A stretch of 64,000 nt of DNA from Tillus elongatus (GCA_964006375.1 OZ023267.1:14418846-14482845); one strand, 5' to 3'; numbered from the stretch's first letter, positions 24,005-35,385 are shown. Notes: generated by a model from the letters alone, not told the origin. Numbers and translations: made by a program.

Positions 24005-25755
24005 GTATCAAATACCGTCATACCATTTACGAGGAGGAGGAAGTGGGAGAGCCACAGAACTCCGACTCTATATGGTAGAAACATTCCTATGGCCAGGGAG
24101 GTAAAATATCTTGGGGTAATACTGGCTCCAAGTAAACCTGGAACGGCCACCTTGAAAAAATACTGCGCGAGGCAGTCATGACCCTAGCCGTCACTAGGTG
24201 GCTATATAGAAAAACGTGGGGACTGAGACTATGGCCCACTGGCTGTACACAAGGGTGATCAGTTCATAGTTAACATACGCAGTACTGGTATGGTGGCCCA
24301 AGGTGATGCAATCCAATACCAGACAAAAACTGGGCAAGATTCAAAGGATGGCTTGCCTAGGCATCACAGGGGTCATGACCTCAACACCAAAAGCCGCCAT
24401 GGTGGTGTTGCTGGATCTGCCCCCCTCCTACACTTAGTCATCATGAAGGAGGCTAGGCTAGGACTATACAGACTAGTCTGCAATGGCAAACTGAAGGCCA
24501 ACCCAAGCTATAAGGGCCACTGCAAGATTCGAGAGATCGTGAAGGAGCCCATGCTTGAAATTAGGTCAGATTTCGCGAACCCGCGAATCTGTACGGAAAG
24601 TAGGTTTTCACTGGTAATCCCCGACCGCGAGGTATGGCGGGGGAGACGCCGGGCCTACTACGGGGCGCGCTCGTTTGGTTCATGAACGCATCCGGCCGGG
24701 AGCCTGGAACGGGGGCCGGCATTTACTCTGAAGGACCGAGGGTAAGTCATAGCATTTCTCTCGGGGCTCAAGCAACTGACTTTCAGGCTGAAGTGTACGC
24801 AATTCTGCACTTCGTACGAGAGAACAAGAGGAGGAGCTGCACCAACAAGCGGATCTTCATAGCCACAGGCAGCCAAGCAGCGCTTAAGGCTCTAAGCAGC
24901 CCTCGGGCAAACTCCAGGCTGATTAGCGAATGTAGAGACGAGATGAGTAACCTGGCTATACAGAATGAGGTTACCCTCTTCTGGGTGCCGGATCACTCGG
25001 TGGTCAAAGGCAATGAAGAGGTTGACAGTCTTGCGAAGAGAAGATCAGCAGAACAATTTATTGGACCAGAACTGGTCCTGTGCGTGACGAAGAGCACTGC
25101 CAGGGGATCCATTAAGTCCTGGGTCAGAAACCCACATAAGGCATACCTGGCAGATTGTCCAGGGCTCAGATATAGGAAGTCAGTAATTGAGGAACCCAGT
25201 TCAAAGAGAGCTGCTAAATTTTAGCAGATGACAGCTCAGGAACATAATAGGACTCTTGATAGGACATAGGGCTGTCAAGAAACACTTGCATATAATGGGG
25301 TGGTTCGAGCGGGACCTGGCATGCAGACTCTGCGGCGAGGGGGAGGAAACAGTCCTGCACATACTGTGCGAGTGTAAAGTTCTGGACCGTAAAAGACAAC
25401 TGCTTCTGGACAGCCTAGACCACAGGAAAATGTGCTGTTGGGGTAAATCTCTGAAAACGGAAAATCACGAATGATATGCAACGAGGAGGAGGCATCTGTT
25501 GTACCGATACGCAGCCCCGATAAAGCGCCATGCTGAGACAAGGGGACAAGACAATTAAGGCTTCTGGAGGAACTAGAGAAAGCGGTTAGAGGTAGATATT
25601 GATAACATGATGAGCTTTGCACGGAGCTAGAAATGCATCAAATTGAGATCTTAAAAGAGAGGTGGTGGGTTTAATCATATTGATAGGGTATCGCAATGGG
25701 GGTCAGTTCTCCGAGTTAAAAGTCAGCATGGATGCCACCTAACATAACCTAAGCT
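24005..25755 (+). pseudogene. LINE family alpha, RT end to 3' tail
   Basis: It starts in the RT C-terminus (REVKYLGVILAP-like, HLEKILREAV) and runs through the linker to a damaged RNase H. There the first FTDGS is lost and CSDSQ has become ATGSQ, while GNEEVDSLAKR keeps the last Asp. The zinc knuckle CRLCGEGEETVLHILCEC follows at about 25320-25375. The 3' untranslated part ends cacctaacataacctaa near 25755. At least three frameshifts or stops separate these parts. It is the longest alpha copy and shows the segment deleted in both arms of the palindrome at 46.7-50.3 kb. Confidence 0.75.
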
Positions 25756-25794
25756 ATCGCAACGTCTGCCATCAACAGTACTGGGTCGAACTAT

Positions 25795-26030
25795 TTAGAG
25801 CATCTACCTCATTCGCCAGATCTGGCATCAACAGACTTGTTATCGAAACTTATAGAAACTTTAAGGGGAAAATTTTTCGGCAGACTATTAAGTGTGGGCG
25901 ACTGTAAATGATTGATGTGAAGAAGTCAAGGAAGCATTTTATTTAGAAGCTATAAAAATGTTAGGGCGTCGTTGGGAAGAGTGTATTAACGAGTTAATCG
26001 CAATTATGTTGGGAAATATAAATAATTAAT
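25795..26030 (+). pseudogene. mariner transposase C-terminal fragment
   Basis: LPHSPDLASTDLL (third catalytic Asp context) is followed, after a frameshift, by KGKIFRQT and EEVKEAFYLEAIKMLGRRWE, ending CINELIA. This matches the mariner ending SPDLAP.D, GK.F, and FY..GI..L..RW.KCI. It is a different lineage from the DUF4817-type pieces in this window. Confidence 0.6.
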
Positions 26031-26112
26031 TATTTTCCTAGGCGTTCATCGTATTAGAGGTCAAGCGCCTAGCATAAGGATCCGCCTTCGTATACTGAAC
26101 GTTCTAAATATA

Positions 26113-28506
26113 CAGGTGTTACAAAAATGATGGTCTATGTTACAGCACAAAAAAATAAGACTATTTTTTCATATAAACATGGGTCCGCAAATGCTTAGTT
26201 TTTTAAATACAGCGTGTTAAATTTATTTGTTTTTGTCAGTTTTTCACGAATAAGTCCGAGTCAAATTAAAATTTTGACGTGAAAATTGGCATGTGGGGGT
26301 TTTCGAGGGCAAGAAATTTAAATATGTTATTGTTAATAACACTTTTGGCAGAGGGCGCCACCTGTAAGACATGGCTTGCATTCAATTGGCTATAATTTTT
26401 TGACACCCAGTAATATCGACCTACCGTATTGCTACATTCGAGCCCTTATCAATTGTAAGCAAAAAATGTATATTTGATTTAAATCTCTCAGACACACCAT
26501 TTTCGAGATATTTCAATGTCGATGTCGCTCAAAAATTAATTCTGCGACAAATCATAGGAATACATTTTTCACCTTTTAATTGCTATCAGTATGTATAAAC
26601 TTAATTTTCTCATTCTCTAGTTAAAAATTAAAATCTTACCAAAAAAGAACTGACAAGACACAACCATGAAGATAAAATAAAAAGACACGATAACAAACTT
26701 TGAACAAACCATTTAACAAAGTGGTTTCCATCGTTACGGGACTTGACTTTTGCGTTTTCGTCGTGACATATACTACATTTGACTTTTACGTTTGAGACTA
26801 CTCATTATTTTTAAGTAATTAATTGTATTGTCCGTAATTTTTCTAATTAAATATGGAAGTCTTTACCAACAATGAACTAACAGACATGCATGTTATGTAT
26901 TCACGGGCTTTTGGTAACTGTTATGAGGCGAAACGACTGTATGAAAAAACCTTCCCAAATCGGAAAATTACAGACAGAAGGATGTTTCAACGGATTGACA
27001 TCCGTCTGCGAGAAACACGTACATACTTACATTATCTAATACATCGATCTGTCTCTTTCGAATATATCTTTTTTTACCAGGTACCCATAATAAAGTTACT
27101 GCTGATCGAGGCAGACCACCAAGTGCACGAAATCCTGATTTTAAAGAGGCTGTTCTGGATGAAATTGAACAAAATCCAAAAATAAGTACTAGGGAAATGG
27201 CCAATCATCTGGGAGCATCCAATGCAACGATATGGCGAGTTCTTCACGAGCAACAATTGCCTCCATATCACATCCAACGTGTGCAGGCACTATCGCCTGA
27301 AAGAGATTTTATACCTCGCCTACAATTTTGCCAATGGTTTCTTCAACATAATAATGTAGAGAACTTGTTGAATTGTATATTGTTCACTAAAGAGTCTGGA
27401 TTTAGGCGTGACAGGATCGTGAATTTTCGTAACAGCCATATTTGGACTGACAAAAATCCCCACGCAGTTTTTGAAAGACATCATCAACAGCAATTTTCTT
27501 AAATGTATGGGCTGGAATTGTAGGGTATAATTTGATAGGACCAATTTTTTTTTACCTCACAGACTTAATGCTACAACTTATCTTGAATTCCTGAAAAACC
27601 AACTAAATGAGTTATTAGAAAATGTACCTCTTGACATAAGACATAACCTGTAGTTTATGCATGACGGAGCCCCCCCCCCCCAATATTTCGTCGTAAATGT
27701 CAGTAATTACCTAAACAATTCTTTTGCACGCAGATTAATCGGACGCGGTGGACCTCAGCCATGGCCGGCTCGATCCCCTCATTTAAAGCCAATGGACTTT
27801 TATTTATGCGGGGGCATCTCAAAAGTATTGTTTATGAAGCAAATGTTGAAAATGTTGACGATCTGCAGCAAAGAATTATACTTGGATGCGAACAAATTAG
27901 AAATACACCAGAAATATTTCACAGAGTACGAGGTTGTATGCTCCGCAGAATACGAAAGTGTATTGAAGTGGAGGGTGGCCATTTTGAACATTTATTGTGG
28001 TCAGGTATCATAAAATGTAATAAACTTTTTTACTTGTTGTTAAAATTTGCAGACAATACAATTAATTACTTGAGAAAAATTAATTTTTGAGAATTTTTGA
28101 AATATCTCGAAAATTGTGTGTCTGAGAGATTTGGATCAAATATACAATTTTTGCTTACAATTGATAAGGGCTGCAATGTAGCTATACGGTAGATCGATAT
28201 TACTGGATGTCAAAAAATTATATCCAATTGAATGCAAGCATAGTCTTACAGGTGGCGCCCTCTGCCAGCAGTGTTATTGACAATAACATATCTAAATTTC
28301 TTGCCCTCGAAAACCCACACATGCCAATTTTCACAATTAATTTGACTCGGACTTATTCGTGAAAAACTGGCAAAAACAAATAACTTTAACATGCTGTATT
28401 TAAAAAACTAAGCATTTGCGGACCAATGTTTATATGAAAAAATAGTCTTATTTTGTTGTGCTGAATGTGTACCTGTAACATAGACCATCATTTTTGAAAC
28501 ACTCTG
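26113..28506 (+). mobile_element. Tc1/mariner element with ~430-bp inverted repeats
   Basis: TA-flanked ends: left CAGGTGTTACAAAAATGATG, right the inverse of CAGAGTGTTTCAAAAATGAT. The arms pair over about 430 bp (26113-26540 with 28085-28506), including gtgaaaaac and the gtgtctgagagatt block. The transposase gene is inside and damaged. Confidence 0.85.
26853..28000 (+). pseudogene. mariner transposase, full length but broken
   Basis: The N-terminus reads ELTDMHVMYSRAFGNCYEAK and RLYEKTFPNRKITD (DUF4817-type helix-turn-helix). A frameshift near 27060 leads to ADRGRPPSARNPDF, STREMANHLGASNATIWRVL (second HTH), LSPERDFIPRLQFC and IWTDKNPHAV. After several stops comes HDGAPP (second catalytic Asp), disturbed by a C-run at 27669-27681. 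Then ARSPHLKPMDFYL follows, where the third catalytic acid, expected as SPDL, is His. The C-terminus RKCIEVEGGHFEHLL is in yet another frame. The encoded enzyme cannot work. Confidence 0.85.
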
Positions 28507-29545
28507 TATAATTCACCTTATTTTGTATTGTACGCATCTGGTACAGATAATTATGTTATTTGGAACAAGCGGTTAATATATTGCCCATTCTGCTATACTT
28601 ATTTTGCGAGGCAGTTAAACCAATAATTAGTGAAAATATAAAGTCTACTAAGTAGTTGTATTTTTTATGATGAAATCTTCCTAAACATAATATTTAGTAG
28701 AACTGAAGTTAATAATTATAGGTTTACTTAGTCGCAACATTATACATTTCGTCTATTTAAACGTATTTTATCGATTAAAAACAATACGAAAACTATATTT
28801 AGGGCGTATTCTGTAAATCGTCGGGTTTTAATAATTTCGCATTTAGATAATTTCTAATATTAAATTTTAAATACAATTTAAATAGAGCATCACTTCTACT
28901 TTCGCAGGTTTTATACTGAAATGTCAAACATTAATCTATTATAGAAAGGTTGTTGTTGGTATTAAAATAACTGTCTAAGCTAGTATAGTGGGTGTATGTA
29001 AATTATTTTCACGGATGATACAATGACTAAATATATATATGATACTCCCGGTACGTATTTTTGCACAACTACGCGCATGACGTCTTATTGAGAGTTTTAA
29101 TGGGGTTTAACATTCCGTCTTCTTCTTACCCTCCTCCTCAATCCCTATTACAATCAGCCATCTGCCTGAAAAGATGGAGAAACAATAGAAAAGTCACCCG
29201 TGGTCAGGCCAATTCAGCCGTATCACAACTTGAAAACCATCTTAATTTTTCCGACCCCCTAAGGAAATCAGGAAACTATCTGCAACAAGAAAACCCTAAA
29301 GTGCTATCTGTTTTAAAGCTTATTGGTGGCATTTTATAACAGAAAGAAAAAAGCTTAGCACGTTAAATTAGAAGAAACCCGAATCAGAAAAGAAGGACGT
29401 CAAATTGTTCAGTAACAAAGACAGATTCGAATAAACAAAAGACAATTAGAAAATAGGTCAAACACCCTAATTGGCAAGGAGAAAAGGACAGCTAATCCCA
29501 AGATGATAACCAACAGACGGAAAAGTATCTTATAGTAATAGTATT
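28507..29545. other. unassigned
   Basis: AT-rich. A 92-codon + frame at 29061-29339 with a basic middle (KRWRNNRKVTRGQ) is not recognised and may be chance or a LINE ORF1 scrap. Confidence 0.3.
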
Positions 29546-31315
29546 TTTATTTCAACAATTCCACAACTTGGAAGTCCTCGTGACAAAAGAGCGGGTATAA
29601 CAAGATGTTTTATATCTGGTGACCTGGACAGTAAAAGGGTGCATTCGCTCTGTTCCCCTGGTAGATGTGTTGGGAGCAGCAGGTGGAGGAACTATGGAAG
29701 AACTCCTCTGAGCAGTGCCCGTGCAGATATCTATAAAAGAGAGAGAGAGGTCACCAACAGCACGTTGGTGGGCGAGGGATGGCAGCCTTTGGGTGAGGGT
29801 AGGGTCACCGATGAGACGTATAGCTCTATTCTGAATGGAGTCCAGGATAGCGAGTGTAGAAGCGGCAGCCGCACCCTAGATGTGGGAGCAGTATTCGAGG
29901 TTTGGCCTTATTTGTGAAGTATATAAGGTATAGAGATTAACTGGTGAAAAGTATTTGCGGGCCCGGAAGAGGAAACCTAATTTCTTAGCAACCGCTTCTG
30001 CAATTGATGTGACATGTTGGTGCCAATTGAGACTTCGATCTACAGAAATACCAACAAGTGAAAAGGACTCATTACTTTGAATAACTTGGTTGTTCATTGT
30101 GATGGATCTAGGGCTGGTGTATTTCTTATGAGACTGCCATTTGGTGAAGTTGAATTGCACAAGATTTCTATTTCCCCAGTCTAATCTTTTTTGGAGATCC
30201 ACAGAGACAGAACCCTCCATGAGTCTGCGATCCAAAGAGACAGGCTTAGAATATTGTATATTTGAGTGGAGGGTGATGTCATCCGCGTAACTATGAACTG
30301 GGTTGGATGTGCTAGAGAGGAGCTCATTGATGTGGAGAAGAAACAAAGTAGGGACTAAAGCTGAACCTTGAGGGACTCCTGCATTAATTGGATACAGTTT
30401 AGAGAAATGGCCATCCACGACAACAGAAATGCTCTGGTTAGAAAGGAAATTTGCTGTCCAGGTACAGAGTTTTTGTGGTAGGCCATAGGCCGGAAGTTTA
30501 TTAAGCAGCGCTGCGTGCCAGACCTGGTCGAATGCTTTGGATATGTCAAGAGCGACAATCTGGGATTCATCGTGTAGTTCCATAGACTTGTTTCAAGAAT
30601 GGGTGACAAAGGAAAGAAGGTCGGCAGTTGATCTGCGCTGACGGAATCCATAGTGCTTGTCGTGGATTAGACTGTGTTTTTCAAGAAATTTTAGTAATTC
30701 GGTGTTTATATACTTTTTCATCACTTTAGAGATGACTGAAAGGAGAGAAATAGACCTGTAGTTGCTAGGAAGCGCTTTCGATCCTTTCTTGGGGACGGGT
30801 TGTACTCGAGCAGTTTTACAGTTACTAGGGAATATGCCTCTATTGTAAAATGTCTCAAGGAGACAAGTCAGGATAGGAGCAAGTTCTGGTGCGCATTTTT
30901 TGAGAACAATTGCTGGAATCTCGTCAAGGCCAGAGGCTTTCCTGGTATTAAGAGAAGAGTGCATCGTTCGTACCTTTTTAGTTTTGAAAATGATATCCGT
31001 CATTTTATGCGCGACATTGGGGGCTGTTGGTGGTTGAACATTTGGAGGTGGGTTGAGAGTGGAGTTGCCGGCGAACAACGAGGCCAAAAGTTCAGCTTTG
31101 CCCGGGGCAATTGAAACAATTGCATCCCCGGAAACAAGAGGTGCGAACGTGTTCTTGCAGAAATTATTCCCAATAGATTTAGCAAGAGTCCAGAAGGGTT
31201 TGCTGCCGTTGGAGCATGAGAGGACTTTGTTTTTGATGTGGTTATTAAACGATTTTTTTTGTCTCAGAATGAATGCGGACATAGCGGTTCCTTGCGTCGT
31301 TCTGTTACAGATAAT
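29546..31315 (-). pseudogene. LINE family beta, copy a (nearly intact RT)
   Basis: The minus strand carries one frame from 31282 to about 29600. It reads SGLDEIPAIVLKKCAPELAP, then SNYRSISLLSVISKVM, KHYGFRQRRSTADLL, VALDISKAFDQVWH, AGVPQGSALVPTLFLLHINE and HSYADDITL. Two Trp codons of sister copies are stops here (HSW to TGA at about 30589, and HIW to TAG near 29875). The ending TSKLWN is joined directly to the family's last bases (gttgaaataaaa), so about 150 bp of the 3' end is deleted. Its 5' end is truncated before RT motif 0. Other copies: 41148-43384, 54887-55940, 57371-58455, 60673-61196. Confidence 0.85.
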
Positions 31316-31324
31316 ATAACCTGA

Positions 31325-31440
31325 TCAGCAGTATCAGAGGGAGCGGATAATTAAATGATAGAGGTTTGTTTAGGAGGCCTGTACGCCAAGCCCTGTCGAA
31401 GACTTGAGCAATATGTCGAGAAATATTGCACTAGTTGACT
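31325..31440 (-). pseudogene. short jockey-like RT scrap
   Basis: The minus strand reads IAQVFDRAWRTGLLNKPLSF, resembling the RT motif KAFDRVWH.GLL.KL. It directly precedes family beta copy a and is too short for subfamily placement. Confidence 0.45.
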
Positions 31441-31703
31441 TGCTTTTGTTGTAAGAAACGTTGGTACAAAAATACAATGTAAGCTAAGGTCGGCCGCGAC
31501 ATTGTGAACTGTACGACATAAACGCCATCTGGGTGTGTAACCAGATACTATGTTGTCACCGCAGCTCTGATAACCACAAAATGTTATAAATAGAGACTGT
31601 GTACAACCAACGGACGATTTTGCAAATTGTCAGCCCTGGTACTTTCTTCCCTAACGCAGAGACAATGTATGTAGGGTTGGATGCATTCTGACAATAATTA
31701 AAA

Positions 31704-31744
31704 ACGCCTACCGGTTTCGCTCTCTATCGAGCTCATCAGTGTGC
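31704..31744 (-). ncRNA. hammerhead ribozyme core, unit 2
   Basis: On the minus strand: CUGAUGA (31739-31733), then stem II GCUC-gauaga-GAGC, then GAAA, then the self-complementary stem III ACCGGU (31715-31710) and A17 as the cleavage-site base. All invariant core bases are present. Stem I is weak (only scattered pairs between CACA and GGCG), so this copy may be slow or inactive. Confidence 0.65.
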
Positions 31745-31885
31745 TATACATTCATTCCATTCGTGCTGACCTGGTAATCAATCAAATGTAGTTATGAACT
31801 TGTCTATTCCTAACTAAGTGGGATCAACGAAGGTGCTTGGTTATGTCATGCAGTCATGCAGTTATTACATGTAACAAAGGCCATA

Positions 31886-31928
31886 CCGGTTACCGGTTTC
31901 ACTGTCATTAGAGCCCATAAGTGCGGTA
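31886..31928 (-). ncRNA. decayed hammerhead core, unit 1, interrupted by MITE B
   Basis: The minus strand reads ACCGCA, CUUAUGG (for CUGAUGA), GCUCU-aaug-ACAGU and GAAACCGGUA. G5 and A9 of the core are mutated and stem II is damaged. The upstream half of the unit continues only beyond MITE B at 32341, where TACCGCACT is repeated as the target duplication. Confidence 0.55.
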
Positions 31929-32340
31929 CATGATACAAATAACGACAGATATGATATTCAGACTACCTATTTTTAGACCTGTCACGCGCATGGTGTCAAG
32001 TGGTGAGTCCAATGCAACAATAATATGCTGTCGTGCAGTGGGGTTTGACGTTTCATCACAACCTCTTAACGAATTACGTATTTTACTAATATTTAAGTGC
32101 ATACAGTTGGAAGTAAGAAAAATGAAAAAGATTTAATTTAGTGCTGCAATCTATATTATCTGAAAGAGACAATATAGGCGTAACTTTAACCGCATTAAAC
32201 TGACGTATTGAAACTTTTTGATTGCGAATGACTTTGTTTTAAGTGTGTAGTCGGACTTCTATAACGTTACTCACCACGTGACGTCATAGGAGGGGGCGGG
32301 GCATATGCGCAATATATCTCTTCTAAGTCATTATATCATG
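31929..32340. mobile_element. MITE B, copy 1, 9-bp target duplication
   Basis: A 412-bp element with ends CATGATAC...ATATCATG. It is flanked by AGTGCGGTA at 31920-31928 and 32341-32349, a perfect 9-bp duplication. It is near-identical, in inverse orientation, to 35739-36153. A 9-bp duplication is typical of Mutator-like elements. No coding sequence of its own. Confidence 0.8.
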
Positions 32341-32480
32341 AGTGCGGTATACGTTTACTTTTCGTGCTGACCTTGTAACCAATCAAATGTAGTTATGAAG
32401 TAGCATATTGTGAACTATGTGCTATCGGCGAATTTACTTGGCTTTAAGCAAGTCTTGCAAATAAGTATAGACAACCATCT

Positions 32481-33329
32481 ATACGGAATTTACAAAAAAA
32501 TTGGTTGAATAGTGGTAATGCCAGTTGTTGTGTATTCTGTTCCATAATAAACCAAGCTACTATGAACTAATGTTAAACTGACAATGAGAAGAAAACGGAA
32601 AATCTCATGTTGGGTACACTCAAGGCTTATAGATTAGATAGGTTGTCTCGTAACTCTCGACCAATCAGGTCAGGTCAGTGGAGCGGGAATACGTGACATG
32701 AATTCCGAATTTAAATCTAGGGAAATAATAGTGCATTCAGTATTGAAATAAGACGTCATTTTTATGTTCGTCTCTCAAAGTTATGTTCTTTTTTAACTTA
32801 AAATAAGAATAACTATTTTTATCATAAGATTTTTTTCACATAGTAACAGAAAGTATTAAAATTTTAGGATATTAGTCGATTTTAAATTAACGGATTCAAT
32901 TGATTGGTTTACCTTGAAAATGATTAAAATAATTATTATTATTTCTGAAATTATAAAATCATGATGCCTCAAATTGAACAGAACGTTTTTTTCTAAACCC
33001 CAACCTAGGTTTTTAGTTTTTTTAACAGTTTACGTATTTTACTGGATATTGCTCACCTATGAACATGCAACTAATCACAATTATTAAATTATTTAAATTT
33101 ATAATACTTAGGTAGGTATTTATTTTTACACATACAAAATAGTAGGCTTATAATTTTTACAATCAATTTCTAAGCAAAAAACTCAGAGGTCTTATATTTA
33201 ATTTTAAAATAACAGTAAATTGTGCTAGCCCAATAAGTGAATTATAAATATGTAATAATACTTGGTGACCTTTCAGATGAGCTCACGGAGGCCTTTTAGA
33301 GAAAATTTTTCAGAAAGGTGCTAAGAACC
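32481..33329. other. no feature seen
   Basis: Very AT-rich. No ORF, inverted repeat or family match recognised. Confidence 0.3.
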
Positions 33330-34270
33330 TACCTTGGATACATAAGACACAAGAAAAACTTCTTGCAAACAACCCCCAAAAAATTACGGGACCAGGAGTG
33401 TTGCTGGGGAAGAAGAAAGGAAAAACTCTGGACGCAGCAAATGCATTATGGTAGTGAATTTTCATTAAAATGTTTTTAATAGCAAATATGTGTTTTTTTT
33501 TAAAGAAAGCAGGCATCAAATTTGGTTACCAGTATAACCTATATAGTAAAAACAATGTGTCATGTTTCATCAAAATAACTTTATTCTTTGAAAATGTACA
33601 AAAATGTCCGAAAATAAACTTAAAAGTATTCTCGAAAAAACTAGTTTCTTGGTCAACCTTATAGGTTAATAGCAAATTGAGCAATTCAAATATGAAGCAT
33701 TTGATCAAAATTCTCTACCACAACGCACTTGCTACGTTCAGAATTTATTTTCTTACAAACATGAATTATATTTCGATGGAAAATGCAATAAGGCGTGTTT
33801 GATTAAAAAAAAAGATAATTTGTATCACCAACGACTTATGGGCCAGCCTGTGATTGTAGAAATATTATTTTAAGATGTAGCTCAAGACACCCTATAATTA
33901 ATATATACAATTTTTTTTTCATATTTTGTATAATAACGGATATATTGGGCTGTATTGATTTTTTACGAAAATTCGACAAAAATTATATACCATTAAATGA
34001 TAAACTCTATAGCTAAGACTACCGCCAAGCATCAGATAAATTGTCTTCTTTCTTTAAAGGCCTATAACTGGTAGCCATACATACTACTTTATGCTATTTG
34101 GAGCTGGCGTGACAACATACTACTTGGTTCCGCAACTAAGTGGCGACACGTTCACCACTCACTTAGAGCCCTGTATCCTTTAAACCCTGTCTACCTCGCA
34201 TTCGCCGCAGGTCCGTAGCTTTTTTGGGAGTTGATATTTCATGTCGTTTATGTATTGTGGGTGGTTGCAG
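33330..34270. mobile_element. fold-back MITE (6.2-kb type) interrupted by repeat A
   Basis: The left arm at 33335-33405 (cacaagaaaaacttcttg, ttacgggaccaggagtg) and its worn inverse at 34165-34270 are the ends of the same fold-back family as 6215-6925. Between them lie a repeat A copy (33415-34035) and a 90-bp piece (34060-34150: gagctggcgtgacaacatac) of the hammerhead-element body. Confidence 0.55.
33415..34035 (+). repeat. dispersed repeat A, short copy
   Basis: It starts tctggacgcagcaaatgcat, the TIR of repeat A, with the inverted partner near 33740, then follows 12530-13150 to about 34035. The right part leading to (TA)n is missing. Confidence 0.7.
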
Positions 34271-35039
34271 CCGTGCAGGATGGGAAAAAAATCCCACTAG
34301 GAAGTAGTATTCCTTGTGTACTGTTCTTAATAATAATTTACCAGTACTTAAACGTCTACATACAATCCAAAACACCGAATAATAATAATAACATAACTTT
34401 TGTTTATCGTTACAGTTGACAGTTGACATAAACAGCAACAGATCGTTCGCCAGAACCAAAGAAAGAGGTTGTAACATTTACGAATGTCAAGATTTTGTAA
34501 CAATTTTTGACATAACCATACATCTGCTGGCAGCCCTGGCGGCCAATAAATATCAGATTCAGAATCCGTAGAGTAATTTCTCTATGTATATGTCATATAG
34601 GACGCATTCAGCGGGCACAACAGTTAAGTATGTTAAATTGTTTAGTCAGCTGAACGCTGAAAGTTGACTTGCGGTGACTCTCAACTGTTAGAACTTTTAG
34701 GCACCAAAATTATTTACGTGCACTGATATAAACGTTGGAATATAAACCAACAGGAACGAACATTATAAAGCATAGTTGGGACCTAAAAGGAGTTTGCAAC
34801 TGTCATAATATGACGTATTAGTTTTTAAAAATGAAATTGCGAAAATAATTACCTCTTTTACAAGACAAATCACAATAATAGCACTATTTCACACTAATTT
34901 CTCAACAAACACAAATGTAAGATATTGACGAACCGGCCCAAAACTGAACCATCAAATAAAACGATCAAGATGGCTGACATGTTACACGTCCTTCTATATA
35001 TAGTACAGGTGTGAAAATGCTCCCTCATGTTGTTTTATA
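34271..35039. other. no gene seen
   Basis: Mostly AT-rich. catctgctggcagccctggc near 34520 resembles the small GGCGCCAGC element at 37020-37290. Confidence 0.3.
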
Positions 35040-35385
35040 TAAGGACATCGCGACCCTGTCGTACACCTCACAATGTTCTAGGAGGCTGGCTACCATAGCT
35101 GTATTATATTATAGGTGTGTTCTCGCTGTAATTAGGATAATAGTGCACTGACGAGCTCTAATTAGAGCGAAACCGGTCTGCGGTTATAATTGTGGTAAGA
35201 ATACATCTAGCCTCCCAGTATTGGGGAAGAAATGGGCTAGGGCTGACAATTTACACGAATTGTTAGTTGGTTGTACACAGTCTCTATTTATAACATTTTG
35301 TGTTAATTTGGAGCTGTCGTGACAACATACTACCTGGTTCTGCACCGAGATGGCGACTCTGTCGTAATCTCGCAATGTTTTGTTG
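35040..35385 (+). repeat. hammerhead-bearing repeat, single unit
   Basis: It contains an intact hammerhead core at 35143-35183. A body follows with agggctgacaattt, ttggttgtacacagtctc and gtgacaacatactacctgg, the same order as after the core at 31704-31744 on the minus strand. The string gcgac.ctgtcgta..ctc.caatgtt occurs before the core (35048) and again after the body (35352), so a period of about 304 bp is visible, as in a tandem dimer. Confidence 0.65.
35143..35183 (+). ncRNA. type-I hammerhead ribozyme, apparently intact core
   Basis: Stem I 5' strand UGCA (35144-35147). CUGACGA (35148-35154). Perfect 5-bp stem II GCUCU-AAUU-AGAGC (35155-35168). GAAA (35169-35172). Self-complementary stem III ACCGGU (35172-35177), C17 (35178) as cleavage-site base, then UGCG (35179-35182), which pairs with UGCA (three Watson-Crick pairs plus one G-U). 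This meets the hammerhead consensus at every invariant core position. The very short stem III suggests cleavage in a dimeric form, as in Penelope and retrozyme hammerheads. Confidence 0.75.

Larger units (their letters stand above)
31500..32480 (-). repeat. tandem repeat carrying hammerhead ribozyme cores (retrozyme-like)
   Basis: Read on the minus strand, two successive units share ttcataactacatttgatt, ttacc/aaggtcagcacgaa, a CA-ending stem and then a hammerhead core. The cores are at 31886-31928 (split by a MITE) and 31704-31744, 182 bp apart. Further upstream, 32400-32480 is homologous to the spacer between the cores (ccaag..a..ttcg..gat). Downstream of the second core a 200-bp body (agggctgacaattt, ttggttgtacacagtctc, gtgacaacata) matches the body after the core at 35143. 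Small tandem repeats with type-I hammerheads and no coding are the hallmark of retrozymes, but a Penelope terminal repeat is also possible. Confidence 0.65.

Noticed and set aside
26113..28506. An active mariner transposon
   Set aside because: The transposase has several frameshifts and stops and a His in place of a catalytic Asp.
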